Source of the DNA: Flavobacteriaceae bacterium
GTDB taxonomy: Bacteria > Bacteroidota > Bacteroidia > Flavobacteriales > Flavobacteriaceae
Length of the DNA stretch: 64,000 bases
Assembly (NCBI GenBank): GCA_016649715.1
Contig: JAENXC010000012.1
Location: 1 to 64,000, forward strand
Reading direction: 5' to 3'
Numbering within the stretch: the stretch's first letter is position 1; the number at the start of each line of letters is the position of its first letter. Of the stretch, positions 16,163 to 25,221 are shown piece by piece. The notes under the pieces were generated by a model. The model was given only the letters and a program-made list of their open reading frames with translations. It was not told the DNA's origin and ran no database searches. The translations under genes were made by a program, and so were the position numbers.

Positions 16163-17119
16163 ATGCCGCTCATCAAAAGCAAATACAAACCGCTCTTTCC
16201 ATTCAAAAACGGACATTTCTCAACCATTTATTCCGCGAAGCTCAGGCCGTCGCCACCTTTGATACAACAACGCGAACGATTGCAGCTGCCCGATGCCGAT
16301 TTCATAGATATTGATTGGTCCTTTGCCGAAAACCCTTCCCAAAAAATTGCAATCCTGCTCCACGGTCTGGAAGGAAATGCGCAGCGCACCTATATGAAAG
16401 GGCAAGCCCGCATTTTGAACGAAAATGGATGGGATGTTGCCGCAGTAAACTTTCGCGGTTGTAGTGGCGAGACAAATCTTTCGTATCAATCCTACAACGC
16501 TGGCAAGACGGACGATTTGGAAGCAGTAGTAAATTTTATTCTAAAAAAGGACAAATACAGCGAGATTGGGCTCATAGGGTTTAGCCTTGGCGGAAACTTG
16601 CTTTTGAAATATTTGGGCGAGCGCGAAACGTTTCCAAAGGAAATTAAAAAAGCGGTCGCCATTTCCACACCGCTAAGTTTGAAAGGTTCTTTGGAGTCTT
16701 TAAATGAATTTTCAAATTGGGTCTATCGAAATTCGTTTTTGATAAATCTTCGGAAAAAATACAAAATAAAAATGAAGGATTTCCCCGAAAAAATGACAGC
16801 TTCAGATTATAAAAAAATCAAGTCTCTTTTGGAATTTGACAATCTATATACCGCTCCTGCACACGGCTTTAAAGATGCTTTTGATTATTATGAAAAGAAC
16901 AGTAGCCTGCAATTTCTTCCGAATATTAAAATTCCTGTTTACATTTTAAATGCCGAAAATGACAGTTTCCTTTCTTCGGAATGTTATCCCACAGAATTGG
17001 TTTCAAAAATGAAAAACCTGCATCTCGAAATTCCAAAATCGGGTGGCCACGTGGGTTTTCACCAGACCAATAAATTATATTACAGCGAAAAGCGAACGAT
17101 GGAATTCTTAAAAGAATAA
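16163..17119 (+). CDS. YheT-family alpha/beta hydrolase
   Basis: 318 residues, typical of the YheT/ABHD1-3 group. An oxyanion-hole region LLHGLEGNAQRTYMKGQA precedes VNFRGCSGETN, and the nucleophile elbow is LIGFSLGGNLLLKYLGE. The histidine end SGGHVGFHQTNKLYYSEKR is present, as is the acid region LNAENDSFLS. The family is conserved but its physiological substrate is not well defined; short-chain esterase or lipase activity is the usual assumption. The gene is divergent from the thioesterase gene. The start MPLIKSKYKPLFPFKNGHF is characteristic of the family. Confidence 0.85.
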   Translation: MPLIKSKYKPLFPFKNGHFSTIYSAKLRPSPPLIQQRERLQLPDADFIDIDWSFAENPSQKIAILLHGLEGNAQRTYMKGQARILNENGWDVAAVNFRGCSGETNLSYQSYNAGKTDDLEAVVNFILKKDKYSEIGLIGFSLGGNLLLKYLGERETFPKEIKKAVAISTPLSLKGSLESLNEFSNWVYRNSFLINLRKKYKIKMKDFPEKMTASDYKKIKSLLEFDNLYTAPAHGFKDAFDYYEKNSSLQFLPNIKIPVYILNAENDSFLSSECYPTELVSKMKNLHLEIPKSGGHVGFHQTNKLYYSEKRTMEFLKE

Positions 17120-17170
17120 AAACACCATTCCCGCGAACCTCTACCCACTACTCGCTAAAGACAATTTTAC

Positions 17171-17178
17171 TACCTTTG
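17171..17178 (+). promoter_or_regulatory. -7 element of the yicC promoter
   Basis: TACCTTTG matches TAnnTTTG exactly and lies 20 nt before the yicC ATG. No clear -33 TTG is present. Confidence 0.4.
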
Positions 17179-17198
17179 CCCTTCAATAAAACAGGAAT

Positions 17199-18056
17199 AT
17201 GATCCAATCCATGACGGGCTACGGCAAAGAAGTACTTCAACTGCCATCCAAAACCATCACCATTGAAATTAAATCGCTCAACAGTAAAGGGCTCGACCTT
17301 AACACGCGCGTGCCTTCGGCCTATCGTGAAAAGGAACTTGAAATCCGCGATTTGCTTGCGAAATCATTGCAACGAGGTAAAGTGGATTTTTCACTTTACA
17401 TTGAAGTTACCGGCGAAGAAGTTTCGACCCAACTCAACGAAAGTGTTGTAAAACAATACATAAAACAATTGGCAAATGTAGTAAATGGTGATCCAGTGGA
17501 ACTTTTAAAAATGGCCGTTCGCATGCCAGATGCTTTGAAAACCGAGCGCGAAGAAATTGATGAAAAGGAATATGAAACTATTTTAAAGGGAATTGATAAA
17601 GCGCTGGAGGCTATCAATAAATATAGAACTGATGAAGGGTTGGTATTGGAAAACGACTTTTTGGACCGTACAAAAACCATTTCAAAATTGCTGGATGACG
17701 TGATTGCTTTAGATCCCGAACGGATTGACGGCGTTAAAGAACGGCTTCGCAAAGCGGTTTCAGATTTAAAGGAAAAAGTGGACGAAAACCGTTTTGAGCA
17801 AGAATTGATTTATTATCTCGAAAAATACGACATTACCGAAGAAAAAGTGCGTTTGAAAAATCATTTGGATTATTTTGAACAATCGCTGAATTCACACGAT
17901 TCCAACGGAAAAAAATTAGGTTTTATTACTCAGGAAATCGGTAGAGAAATCAATACAATTGGCAGCAAAGCCAATTATGCGCCTATGCAACAAGTGGTAG
18001 TGCAAATGAAGGACGAGCTTGAAAAAATTAAGGAACAAGCCTTAAACGTGCTTTAG
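17199..18056 (+). CDS. yicC: YicC/YloC-family endoribonuclease
   Basis: 285 residues, close to the 290 usual for the family. Signatures are the N-terminal MIQSMTGYGKE, then IEIKSLNSKGLDL, and the C-terminal FEQELIYYLEKYDITEEKVR with GKKLGFITQEIGREINTIGS and NYAPMQQVVVQMKDELEKIK. YicC proteins are RNases linked in E. coli to turnover of a small RNA. In Bacteroidota the gene commonly precedes gmk, as it does here. The stop codon is followed directly by a heptamer-type repeat (18057-18100), which separates it from gmk. Confidence 0.92.
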   Translation: MIQSMTGYGKEVLQLPSKTITIEIKSLNSKGLDLNTRVPSAYREKELEIRDLLAKSLQRGKVDFSLYIEVTGEEVSTQLNESVVKQYIKQLANVVNGDPVELLKMAVRMPDALKTEREEIDEKEYETILKGIDKALEAINKYRTDEGLVLENDFLDRTKTISKLLDDVIALDPERIDGVKERLRKAVSDLKEKVDENRFEQELIYYLEKYDITEEKVRLKNHLDYFEQSLNSHDSNGKKLGFITQEIGREINTIGSKANYAPMQQVVVQMKDELEKIKEQALNVL

Positions 18057-18155
18057 TGGGGTAGTAGGTAGTGGGTAGTAGGTGGTAGGTGGTGGTAGGA
18101 GAATTTCAATTATAAATTAGCCGTCCTACGTCTTACGTCAATCAGTCCTAAGTCA
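18057..18155. repeat. Low-complexity block: GTAGTRG heptamers and CGTCTTACGTC words
   Basis: Immediately after the yicC stop codon, 18060-18100 is a run of seven-base units of the gtagtag / gtagtgg / gtggtag type. After a short AT spacer, 18121-18155 carries ccgtcctacgtcttacgtca and cagtcctaagtca, the same words as the inverted repeat at 9605-9715. It fills nearly the whole yicC-gmk gap. Confidence 0.75.
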
Positions 18156-18168
18156 AATATTTAATAAC

Positions 18169-18759
18169 ATGGATTCGAAAAAAGGCGGTAAATTAATAGT
18201 GTTCTCAGCACCTTCCGGCAGTGGCAAAACCACTATCGTGCAGCATTTGTTGAAGCAGAAAGAACTCAACTTGGAGTTTTCGGTTTCCTGCACAAGTCGC
18301 GAACCGCGAGGCGATGAAAAACACGGTGAAAATTACTATTTCATTTCATTGCACGATTTCAAACAACACATAAAAAACGGCGATTTCTTGGAGTGGGAAG
18401 AAGTGTACCGCGACAATTTTTACGGCACTTTAAAAACCGAAGTCGAGCGTATTTGGAGCCACGAAAAAAATGTGATTTTTGATATTGACGTGGTTGGCGG
18501 ACTTCGAATAAAAAAGAAATATCCCGAAAAAACCCTCGCTGTTTTCGTAAAACCTCCGAGCATTGACGAACTCAAAATCCGACTTAAAAAGCGTAAAACC
18601 GAAAGTGATGAACGCATCAATATGCGCATTGCCAAAGCTTCGGTGGAATTGGCAACAGCACCACAGTTTGATTACATCATAAAAAACAACGACTTGGAAA
18701 CGGCTTTGAAGGAGGCTCATGATTTGGTTGAAGATTTTATAAAAAAGAAACAAGACTGA
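18169..18759 (+). CDS. gmk: Guanylate kinase
   Basis: 196 residues. The P-loop SAPSGSGKTT (13-22) is followed by the GMP-binding part CTSREPRGDEKHGENYYFIS and FLEWEEVYRDNFYGT, all diagnostic for GMP kinase. It phosphorylates GMP to GDP with ATP, essential for guanine nucleotide recycling. IDVVGGLRIKKKYPEK and the C-terminal lid (RKTESDERINMRIAKA) are intact. yicC, gmk and nadD form the familiar flavobacterial order. A low-complexity repeat separates gmk from nadD. Confidence 0.96.
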   Translation: MDSKKGGKLIVFSAPSGSGKTTIVQHLLKQKELNLEFSVSCTSREPRGDEKHGENYYFISLHDFKQHIKNGDFLEWEEVYRDNFYGTLKTEVERIWSHEKNVIFDIDVVGGLRIKKKYPEKTLAVFVKPPSIDELKIRLKKRKTESDERINMRIAKASVELATAPQFDYIIKNNDLETALKEAHDLVEDFIKKKQD

Positions 18760-18790
18760 AGGGAGACAGGACTTAAAGAGATAATTGAGC

Positions 18791-18848
18791 CCAACTCCTA
18801 AACTTCTAAACTCATCGACCTCTAAACTTTTAAACTCATAAACACATC
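18791..18848. repeat. Low-complexity YTAAACTY repeat between gmk and nadD
   Basis: The stretch is built from five near-copies of ctaaactt / ctaaactc / ttaaactc / ataaacac. It contains no ATG. It occupies the position where the nadD ribosome-binding site and start codon would be expected. Confidence 0.7.
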
Positions 18849-19439
18849 GATTCACCAACCAAAAAAATAGGACTCTATTTCGGCACCTTCAACCCCATAC
18901 ACGTGGGGCATTTAATTATTGCCAACCACATGGTGGAGTTCAGCGATTTGGATGAAGTCTGGTTTGTTGTTACACCACACAATCCGCTTAAAAAGAAGAA
19001 AACACTTTTGGAAGACCACCATCGGCTTGCTTTGGTCCGGATTGCCGTGGAAAACTACCCAAAACTGAAAGCCAGCAGTGTGGAATTTGATCTTCCGCAG
19101 CCCAATTATACGGTAAATACATTGGCTTATTTGGAAGAAAAATATCCCGAAAAGAATTTCTGTTTGATTGTGGGCGAGGACAATTTGAAAAGTTTTCAGA
19201 AGTGGAAAAACTATGAGGTTATTTTAGATCGTTATTTTATCTACGTTTACCCCAGAATTTCCGAAGGAATCGTGGAAACGCAATTTGACAATCACAAAAA
19301 AATAAAAAAGGTAGATGCCCCAATTATTGAGCTATCTTCAACTTTTATTCGCAACGCTATAAAATCTGGAAAAAACATTCGGCCTATGCTTTTGGCCGAG
19401 GTATGGAAATATTTGGATGAGATGAATTTTTATAGATAA
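18846..19439 (+). CDS. nadD: Nicotinate-nucleotide adenylyltransferase, start codon unresolved
   Basis: The enzyme joins NaMN and ATP to deamido-NAD. The nucleotidyltransferase signature KKIGLYFGTFNPIHVGHLII (GxFxPxHxGH) is complete, as are IVGEDNLKSFQKWKNYEVIL and the C-terminal SSTFIRNAIKSGKNIRPML (the SSTxIR motif). The open frame reaches back only to 18834 and holds no ATG, GTG or TTG before the GTG at 18903. That GTG would delete the active-site motif. A non-standard start (ATC at 18846 or ATA at 18867) or a local base error is required. I placed the start at 18846 as the most reasonable boundary. Confidence 0.8.
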   Translation: MDSPTKKIGLYFGTFNPIHVGHLIIANHMVEFSDLDEVWFVVTPHNPLKKKKTLLEDHHRLALVRIAVENYPKLKASSVEFDLPQPNYTVNTLAYLEEKYPEKNFCLIVGEDNLKSFQKWKNYEVILDRYFIYVYPRISEGIVETQFDNHKKIKKVDAPIIELSSTFIRNAIKSGKNIRPMLLAEVWKYLDEMNFYR

Positions 19440-19442
19440 AAA

Positions 19443-19477
19443 AACCGCCCCACCAAATTAACATTGGGAAGCGGCCT
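19443..19477 (+). terminator. Weak stem-loop after nadD
   Basis: CCGC and CCCA pair with TGGG and GCGG around an AT-rich loop, with an AA bulge. It is preceded by an A-run but lacks a T-run. It may be a terminator or an mRNA 3' structure. Confidence 0.35.
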
Positions 19478-19649
19478 CAACTAAATAACCAACCAAAATT
19501 ATTGAAACTTCCTTTTATGAAGCGAAAATCCATTTCAACAATCAAAGCAATAACGCACTGAAATATTGAATCATTGCCCAGCCATTCTTAAGCTACTGTT
19601 AAATGTTTTCAATAGGAATTGCTTACTTTTGAATTAACAATTCAATTAA

Positions 19650-20654
19650 ATGTCAGAAAAACCAAAATTTGCGGTCTTTGGCGGCGGAAGCTGGGCCACG
19701 GCCATTGTAAAAATGCTCTGCGAAAACCTGGATGAAGTAGGTTGGTATATGCGCAGCAAATCTTCCTTAGACTTCATAAAAAAATACGGCCATAACCCAA
19801 ACTATCTGAGTTCGGTAGAGTTTAACCTGAAACAATTAAAGCTCAGCAACAATATAAATGAAACTGTTTCCAACGCTGATTATCTGATATTTGTGATCCC
19901 TTCGGCATTTCTTCAGCAAGAGCTTGAAAAACTAACGGTTTCTTTGGAAGACAAAATAGTTTTTTCAGCCATTAAAGGGATTGTTCCCGAAACCAGTTTG
20001 ATTGTTGGCGACCATTTCAATAGGCATTACAAAGTGCCTTTCAATAACATCGGCGTTATTTCCGGTCCCTGCCACGCAGAAGAAGTTGCGCTGGAAAGAC
20101 TCTCCTATTTAACCATTGCAAGTGCAGACGCAGAAAAAGCAAAACAGCTTGCAGAAGTGTTGCGCAGTGATTATATAAAATGCAACATTAGCGATGACGT
20201 TTTAGGGACTGAATATGCCGCAATGCTTAAAAACATTTACGCCGTTGCCGCTGGCATTGCACACGGTCTTGGTTATGGCGACAATTTTCAAAGCGTGTTG
20301 ATGAGCAACGCTATCCGCGAGATGAAAAAGTATGTGAAAAAGGTCCACAAAATGAAGCGCGACATCAATGATTCCGCTTATTTGGGAGATTTGTTAGTTA
20401 CGGGTTATTCAGTTTTTAGCCGAAACCGTTTGTTCGGAACAATGATTGGAAAAGGTTACACCGTAAAAAGTGCCCAACTGGAAATGAGTATGATTGCCGA
20501 AGGCTATTACGCTACCAAAAGTGCCTACCATCTCAATCAACAAAAGGGAAAGAAAAAAGCTAAAACCCCAATAATAGACGCGGTTTATGAAGTGCTTTAT
20601 GAAAATAAAGACCCCAAAAAGACTTTTAAAAAATTGACTGAGAAATTGGATTGA
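19650..20654 (+). CDS. gpsA: Glycerol-3-phosphate dehydrogenase [NAD(P)+]
   Basis: 334 residues. The Rossmann motif VFGGGSWATAIVKML lies at about 9-23, and FVIPSAFLQQEL and FSAIKGIVPET follow in family order. GPCHAEEVALERLSYLTIAS, the catalytic-lysine stretch EYAAMLKNIYAVAAGIAHGL and NAIREMKKYVK are all present. It reduces dihydroxyacetone phosphate to sn-glycerol 3-phosphate for phospholipid synthesis. A TACTTTTG -7 box lies at 19624-19631. It is convergent with the nucleotidyltransferase gene, 10 nt apart. Confidence 0.95.
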   Translation: MSEKPKFAVFGGGSWATAIVKMLCENLDEVGWYMRSKSSLDFIKKYGHNPNYLSSVEFNLKQLKLSNNINETVSNADYLIFVIPSAFLQQELEKLTVSLEDKIVFSAIKGIVPETSLIVGDHFNRHYKVPFNNIGVISGPCHAEEVALERLSYLTIASADAEKAKQLAEVLRSDYIKCNISDDVLGTEYAAMLKNIYAVAAGIAHGLGYGDNFQSVLMSNAIREMKKYVKKVHKMKRDINDSAYLGDLLVTGYSVFSRNRLFGTMIGKGYTVKSAQLEMSMIAEGYYATKSAYHLNQQKGKKKAKTPIIDAVYEVLYENKDPKKTFKKLTEKLD

Positions 20655-20664
20655 TTTTTCAACG

Positions 20665-21141
20665 CTACTTTTCGTTGATTCTTTTTAATTCTTGAATATC
20701 CAGTAAATCTTTTGGGCGACTTGATTTTATTTTTGAAACTATCAAATCTTCATACGAAAGCACTCTCCATTTTACCAAAGGGTTTTGCACCAAAGATGCC
20801 TCAATACTATCTTTGTATGCCGAAGAAAAAGGTTTATTCACGGAAAAATTTGTAATCAATTCAAGATTCAAACTTGAAGGGAAAAATTTTACAGAAATGT
20901 TTTGGCGCTGTTCTTTTACCTCAGTTGGAAAATCTGTTATTTCATAGCCCATTTCCATAAAAACAAGCATTAATTTTTTAAAATTTTCAGGGGTCGTTTC
21001 AATCCAAAAATCCACATCGGCAGAATGTCTTTTATAGCCATGAAAACTTACCGCACCTCCCCCAACCATAAGCATCCTTACATGGTGTTTGTCGGCCAAT
21101 TGAATAAAAGAACTGATATTTTCATCCCAATCAGTCCACAT
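20665..21141 (-). CDS. Nucleotidyltransferase-fold protein (AbiEii/MNT-like)
   Basis: 158 residues. The N-terminal part has MLMVGGGAVSFHGYKRHSAD followed by VDFWI. The GG-x-A then D42-x-D44 pattern is the metal-binding motif of DNA polymerase beta-type nucleotidyltransferases found in AbiEii-like toxins and in MNT antitoxins. SYEDLIVSKIKSSRPKDLLD near the C-terminus is the K-x3-R-x-KD-x2-D element usual in the AbiEii/DUF6036 group. It overlaps the preceding small gene by 11 nt, which suggests a functional pair, but neither toxin nor antitoxin activity can be assigned. Confidence 0.7.
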   Translation of the reverse strand: MWTDWDENISSFIQLADKHHVRMLMVGGGAVSFHGYKRHSADVDFWIETTPENFKKLMLVFMEMGYEITDFPTEVKEQRQNISVKFFPSSLNLELITNFSVNKPFSSAYKDSIEASLVQNPLVKWRVLSYEDLIVSKIKSSRPKDLLDIQELKRINEK

Positions 21142-21328
21142 TTTTTCTGTCCTGTATCACGATTTCAAAATTATTTTTTTCAACTGAATCCTTTTCTCTG
21201 GAAGGGAAGTTTTTCAATTCGTGGCACAGCCTTAAAAATTCAAAAAAACGTTCCGCAGTGGGCAACTTCAAAAAAGCTACCTCTTGTATTTTATTGCTTT
21301 CTTCTTTTGTGCGAAAAGTAATTTCCAT
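21131..21328 (-). CDS. Small 65-residue protein paired with the nucleotidyltransferase
   Basis: A short charged protein with no recognised family. It is mostly helical (LPTAERFFEFLRLCHELKNF) with no membrane segment. Its 3' end overlaps the nucleotidyltransferase start by 11 nt. Its own ATG lies 12 nt downstream of the prolyl oligopeptidase stop, so the three genes probably share a transcript. The overlap and size fit the small partner of a toxin-antitoxin-like or regulatory pair, but this is inference. Confidence 0.6.
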   Translation of the reverse strand: MEITFRTKEESNKIQEVAFLKLPTAERFFEFLRLCHELKNFPSREKDSVEKNNFEIVIQDRKNVD

Positions 21329-21340
21329 CCCTTTAAAACC

Positions 21341-23503
21341 TTACTTTTTAATCTCCTTATTTATATTTTCCGGCAATTCTTCATAACCCATATTGAACAG
21401 TGTAAACCCAAATATATCGGCATACTGCTCAATGGTTTTGCTTACGGGAGTTCCTGCCCCGTGACCCGCATCGGTTTCAATCCGTATTAAAATTGGGTTG
21501 CTTCCTGTTTGCTTCGCTTGAAGTTCAGCGGCAAATTTAAAACTGTGAGCCGGCACAACTCTATCATCGTGATCGCCCGTTGTGATTAATGTTGCGGGAT
21601 ATTCAACGCCTTCTTTAACATTGTGCAAAGGCGAATAACCTTTTAAATACTCAAACATTTCCTTACTGTCTTCGGCAGTGCCGTAATCATAAGCCCAGCC
21701 CGCTCCAGCGGTAAACGTGTGGTAACGGAGCATATCTAAAACGCCAACTGCGGGAAGTGCCACCTTCATCAAATCTGGCCGTTGGGTCATTGTTGCACCC
21801 ACCAACAAACCTCCGTTGGAACCTCCACGGATGGCGAGATAATCGTGGGAAGTATAGTTGTTTTTGATTAAATATTCAGCAACAGCTATGAAATCATCAA
21901 ACACATTTTGTTTCTTCATTTTCGTTCCGGCGTTGTGCCATTTTTCACCGTATTCACCGCCACCGCGAAGGTTTGGCACTGCATAGATTCCGCCTTGTTC
22001 CATCCAAACTGCATTGGCAATACTAAAACTTGGCATCAAACTAATATTAAACCCCCCATAACCGTAGAGAATTGTTGGGTTTTTCCCGTCCATTTTCAAT
22101 CCTTTTTTGTAGGTAATGATCATCGGGATTTTTGTTCCATCCTTTGAATTGTAAAAAACTTGGTGGCTTTCGTAATTTTCCGGGTTAAAATCTATTTTGG
22201 GTTTTATGTACAATTCTGAAGTGCCGCTTGCAATATCGTATTTGTAAATACTGCCGGGAGTTACATAATTTGTAAAGGAATAATACAGTTCCTTTTCTTC
22301 CTTTTTTGTTCCAAAACCGCCTGCGGAACCAATACCGGGAAGTTTTATTTCGCGGATAAATTTTCCATCGTAATCATATTGCATAACCTTAGAAACGGCA
22401 TCTACCATATAATTTGCAAAAATATTTCCTCCGCCAGTGCTTGCCGAAAGTACATTTTCGGTTTCCGGAAGAAAATCCTTCCAGTTGTCGGGGGTTGGGT
22501 TTGAAGCATCTACAGTAACAATTTTTTGATTCGGTGCGTTTCTGTTGGTAACAATGTAAAGTTTGGAGCCTACATTTTCAAGGATGGAAGTATCGGAATC
22601 AGTATTGTCTAAAATAGTGATGAACTTAGCGTTGGGTTTGGTCAGATCTTTTATAAAAAGTTTGTTTCCCGTGGTGGAAGTACTGGCGCTGATTATCAAA
22701 TAATTATTGTCCTCGGTTACGGATGCACCTATATAGCGGTGTTTCTGTTCGGGGGTTGCCCCAAAAATCACTTTGTCTTCGCTTTGTGGCGTTCCCATTT
22801 TATGGTAATAGACTTTGTGCTGATCGGTTTTTGCCGAAAGCTCGCTACCTTTTGGTTTGTCATAACTGGAGTAATAGAATCCATCTTCCCCCTTCCACGA
22901 AAGTCCACTGAATTTAATGTCTTTCAGTGTGTCGCCCATCAATTCTTTGGTTTCTGTGTTCATCAACAACACTTTGCGCCAGTCGCTACCGCCTTCAGAA
23001 ATACTGTAGGCCAGTTTGCTGCCGTCTTTGGAGAAACTGGTTTCGCCCAAAGAAATGGTTCCGTCTTTTTTAAAAGTATTAGGATCTAAAAATACTTCCG
23101 CCGTTGATGGGTCATCTTCAGTTTTGTAGCGGTACAACACGTATTGATTTTGCAGACCGTTGTTTTTGTAGAAATAGGTATACTTTCCCTCGTGAAATGG
23201 CGCGCCCACTTTTTCATAATTCCAAAGGTCGGAAAGACGTTTTTTCAGTGCTTCGCGGAAGGGTATTTTCTCCAAATAAGCATAGGCAACTTCATTTTCG
23301 GCTTTTACCCATTCAGCCGTTTCTTCGCTTCGGTCGTTTTCCAACCAGCGGTATGGGTCTTTCACTTCAACACCAAAATAGGTGTCCACGGTATCAACTT
23401 TTTTTGTCTGCGGATAGGTTACTGATATCACTTCTTTTTTGGGTTTTTCATTACAGCTTATAAAGGCCAGCAAAACAATTACAGGAACGATTGAAAATTT
23501 CAT
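21341..23503 (-). CDS. Prolyl oligopeptidase (family S9A) lipoprotein
   Basis: 720 residues, as expected for S9A enzymes. A lipobox is visible ([11 protein letters not shown], Cys17), so the protein is probably periplasmic and lipid-anchored. The N-terminal seven-bladed propeller starts with [20 protein letters not shown]. The catalytic domain carries the nucleophile S562 in [12 protein letters not shown], the acid in [15 protein letters not shown] (about 644-647) and H681 in [23 protein letters not shown] supports the S9A class. It cleaves short peptides after proline. It is the first gene of the strand group that includes the small protein and the nucleotidyltransferase. Confidence 0.95.
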   Translation of the reverse strand: MKFSIVPVIVLLAFISCNEKPKKEVISVTYPQTKKVDTVDTYFGVEVKDPYRWLENDRSEETAEWVKAENEVAYAYLEKIPFREALKKRLSDLWNYEKVGAPFHEGKYTYFYKNNGLQNQYVLYRYKTEDDPSTAEVFLDPNTFKKDGTISLGETSFSKDGSKLAYSISEGGSDWRKVLLMNTETKELMGDTLKDIKFSGLSWKGEDGFYYSSYDKPKGSELSAKTDQHKVYYHKMGTPQSEDKVIFGATPEQKHRYIGASVTEDNNYLIISASTSTTGNKLFIKDLTKPNAKFITILDNTDSDTSILENVGSKLYIVTNRNAPNQKIVTVDASNPTPDNWKDFLPETENVLSASTGGGNIFANYMVDAVSKVMQYDYDGKFIREIKLPGIGSAGGFGTKKEEKELYYSFTNYVTPGSIYKYDIASGTSELYIKPKIDFNPENYESHQVFYNSKDGTKIPMIITYKKGLKMDGKNPTILYGYGGFNISLMPSFSIANAVWMEQGGIYAVPNLRGGGEYGEKWHNAGTKMKKQNVFDDFIAVAEYLIKNNYTSHDYLAIRGGSNGGLLVGATMTQRPDLMKVALPAVGVLDMLRYHTFTAGAGWAYDYGTAEDSKEMFEYLKGYSPLHNVKEGVEYPATLITTGDHDDRVVPAHSFKFAAELQAKQTGSNPILIRIETDAGHGAGTPVSKTIEQYADIFGFTLFNMGYEELPENINKEIKK

Positions 23504-23569
23504 ACAGTCTGATTTTTAGGAAATGTAAATGTACCATTTTTATACAAAAGGAAAATAAGGTGAAATATA

Positions 23570-23596
23570 AAAAGGCTACCCATAGGGAAGCCTTTT
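23570..23596 (-). terminator. Stem-loop terminator downstream of the DoxX-family gene
   Basis: aaaaggct and agcctttt form an 8-bp stem, followed by three more C-G pairs after one A-A mismatch, around an ATA loop. It lies 22 nt past the DoxX stop on that strand. Confidence 0.7.
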
Positions 23597-23617
23597 ATGT
23601 AAATGAAACTTGAAGTT

Positions 23618-23998
23618 TTAATGGAATAATGGTTTGTAAACTTTCCAGTTTTTGTAGATCAATATAGCGTTCAATACCAAGACTATCAAAGCCAGAAAGA
23701 GACCTGGCGTATCCATAAACAGATGGAATAGTAAAATATTTAACGTAATGGGAGCCAATAAAATCAGAGCAAATGGAACCCATTTGTTAAAGATCAAAAG
23801 CAGTCCAATGAGGACTTCAAAACTTCCAACAACTTTAAGAATGTAGCCTATCTTGCTTAGTGAGTCAATAACAATAGCGGCATCCCCAGCATAGATATGC
23901 GTGGGCAAATAATTGAAATTAATCAGTTCGCTCACGCCGAAAAAGAGTAATCCCAAGCCCAAAATGATCCTTAGAATTTTAGTAAATGTTGAATTCAT
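23618..23998 (-). CDS. DoxX-family inner-membrane protein
   Basis: 126 residues from the ATG at 23996-23998. The longer open frame upstream (28 codons) is not needed and would not begin at the membrane segment. Four hydrophobic helices are visible: ILRIILGLGLLFFGVSELIN, VVGSFEVLIGLLLIF, ALILLAPITLNILLFHLF and LFLALIVLVLNAILIYKNW. This layout matches DoxX/DoxD-like quinone-associated membrane proteins. No partner gene indicates a substrate. Confidence 0.72.
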   Translation of the reverse strand: MNSTFTKILRIILGLGLLFFGVSELINFNYLPTHIYAGDAAIVIDSLSKIGYILKVVGSFEVLIGLLLIFNKWVPFALILLAPITLNILLFHLFMDTPGLFLALIVLVLNAILIYKNWKVYKPLFH

Positions 23999-24113
23999 AA
24001 GCCTAAGTTTAAGGTTAATCCCTAAAGATACTGAAAAATAAAAAACGCAGCTCGATAAAAAGTGCGTTTTTTTAACAAACATTTAAAATAATTCTTGCTT
24101 ATTGTCTTAAAAT

Positions 24114-25103
24114 CTAAACAAGTTTGTTGTTTACCAAATATTCGGCAATTTGAATGGCATTGGTTGCGGCTCCTTTCCGAAGATTATCGCTCACAATCCA
24201 CATATTCAGTGTGTTGGGTTGCGTTTCATCACGACGAATACGGCCAACAAAAACCTCGTCTTTTCCGTGGGCGTAAATAGGCATGGGATAGGTGTTCGTA
24301 TCGGGATTGTCCTGAACGGTAATTCCGGGGGTTTGGTGAAGTATTTTTCGAATATCGCCCAATTCAAAATCATTTTCAAATTGCACATTCACAGCTTCAC
24401 TATGGCCGCCCGTAGTGGGTATTCTCACTGCAGTTGCAGTAATTGAAAAGGTGCGGTCGTCCAATATTTTTTGGGGCTCTCGGGCAAGTTTCATTTCTTC
24501 TTTAGTATAACCGTTGGGCTCAAAAACATCACAATGCGGCAATGCGTTTTTGTGGATTGGGTATGGATAGGCCATTTCGCCTTTTATACCAGCTATTTCG
24601 TTCTCCATTTGCTGCACAGCTTTTACACCTGTTCCCGAAACGGATTGATAGGTGGAAACCACAACCCTTTTCATTTTATATTTTTTGTGAAGCGGAGCCA
24701 AAGCCATCACCAATTGAATGGTGGAGCAGTTGGGATTGGCTATAATTTTATCTTCCTTCGTCAATAAATGTGCATTTATTTCGGGAACGATAAGTTTTTT
24801 ATCGGGCTCCATGCGCCACGCTGAAGAATTGTCTATTACAGTAGTTCCAACCTCAGCAAATTTCGGTGCCCATTCAAGCGAAGTGCTTCCGCCAGCGGAG
24901 AAAATGGCGATATTCGGTTTTGCCGCAACGGCTTCTTTTAAACCGATCACTTTATGAATTTTTCCTTTAAAGAGAATCTCTTTTCCCACAGATTTTTCCG
25001 ATGCTACCAAAAGCAGCTCATCAATAGGAAAATTGCGTTCCGTTAACACTTTCAACATTACTTCGCCAACCATTCCGGTGGCTCCGACAAGGGCTAATTT
25101 CAT
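24114..25103 (-). CDS. asd: Aspartate-semialdehyde dehydrogenase
   Basis: 329 residues from the ATG at 25101-25103 (MKLALVGATGMVGEVMLKVL). The NADP-binding GATGMVGE is at 7-14, the catalytic C126 is in IANPNCSTIQLVMAL, and substrate residues appear in STYQSVSGTGVKAVQQME and VGRIRRDE. It reduces aspartyl phosphate to the semialdehyde, the branch point to lysine (and diaminopimelate), threonine and methionine. A 19-codon upstream extension of the frame overlaps the repeat at 25124-25166 and is not part of the protein. Confidence 0.95.
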   Translation of the reverse strand: MKLALVGATGMVGEVMLKVLTERNFPIDELLLVASEKSVGKEILFKGKIHKVIGLKEAVAAKPNIAIFSAGGSTSLEWAPKFAEVGTTVIDNSSAWRMEPDKKLIVPEINAHLLTKEDKIIANPNCSTIQLVMALAPLHKKYKMKRVVVSTYQSVSGTGVKAVQQMENEIAGIKGEMAYPYPIHKNALPHCDVFEPNGYTKEEMKLAREPQKILDDRTFSITATAVRIPTTGGHSEAVNVQFENDFELGDIRKILHQTPGITVQDNPDTNTYPMPIYAHGKDEVFVGRIRRDETQPNTLNMWIVSDNLRKGAATNAIQIAEYLVNNKLV

Positions 25104-25123
25104 ATTTTGGATTTTCGTGTAAT

Positions 25124-25166
25124 TAACCACAAAGGTCGCAAAGTTTTTCACAAAGGGCACAAAGTG
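25124..25166. repeat. CACAAAGG-type direct-repeat element upstream of asd
   Basis: The stretch is made of near copies of cacaaaggtcgcaaagt and cacaaagggcacaaagt. It lies 20 nt before the asd ATG. It resembles, from memory, a short intergenic repeat seen in other Bacteroidota genomes. Confidence 0.55.
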
Positions 25167-25221
25167 TTCGCGGTAAAATTATACTTGCGAAGTGAGTATT
25201 TCACAATGAAGTGAAAAAAAG

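Noticed and set aside
18903-19439. GTG at 18903 as the nadD start
   Set aside because: It would remove the GxFxPxHxGH nucleotide-binding motif that is intact just upstream in the same frame.
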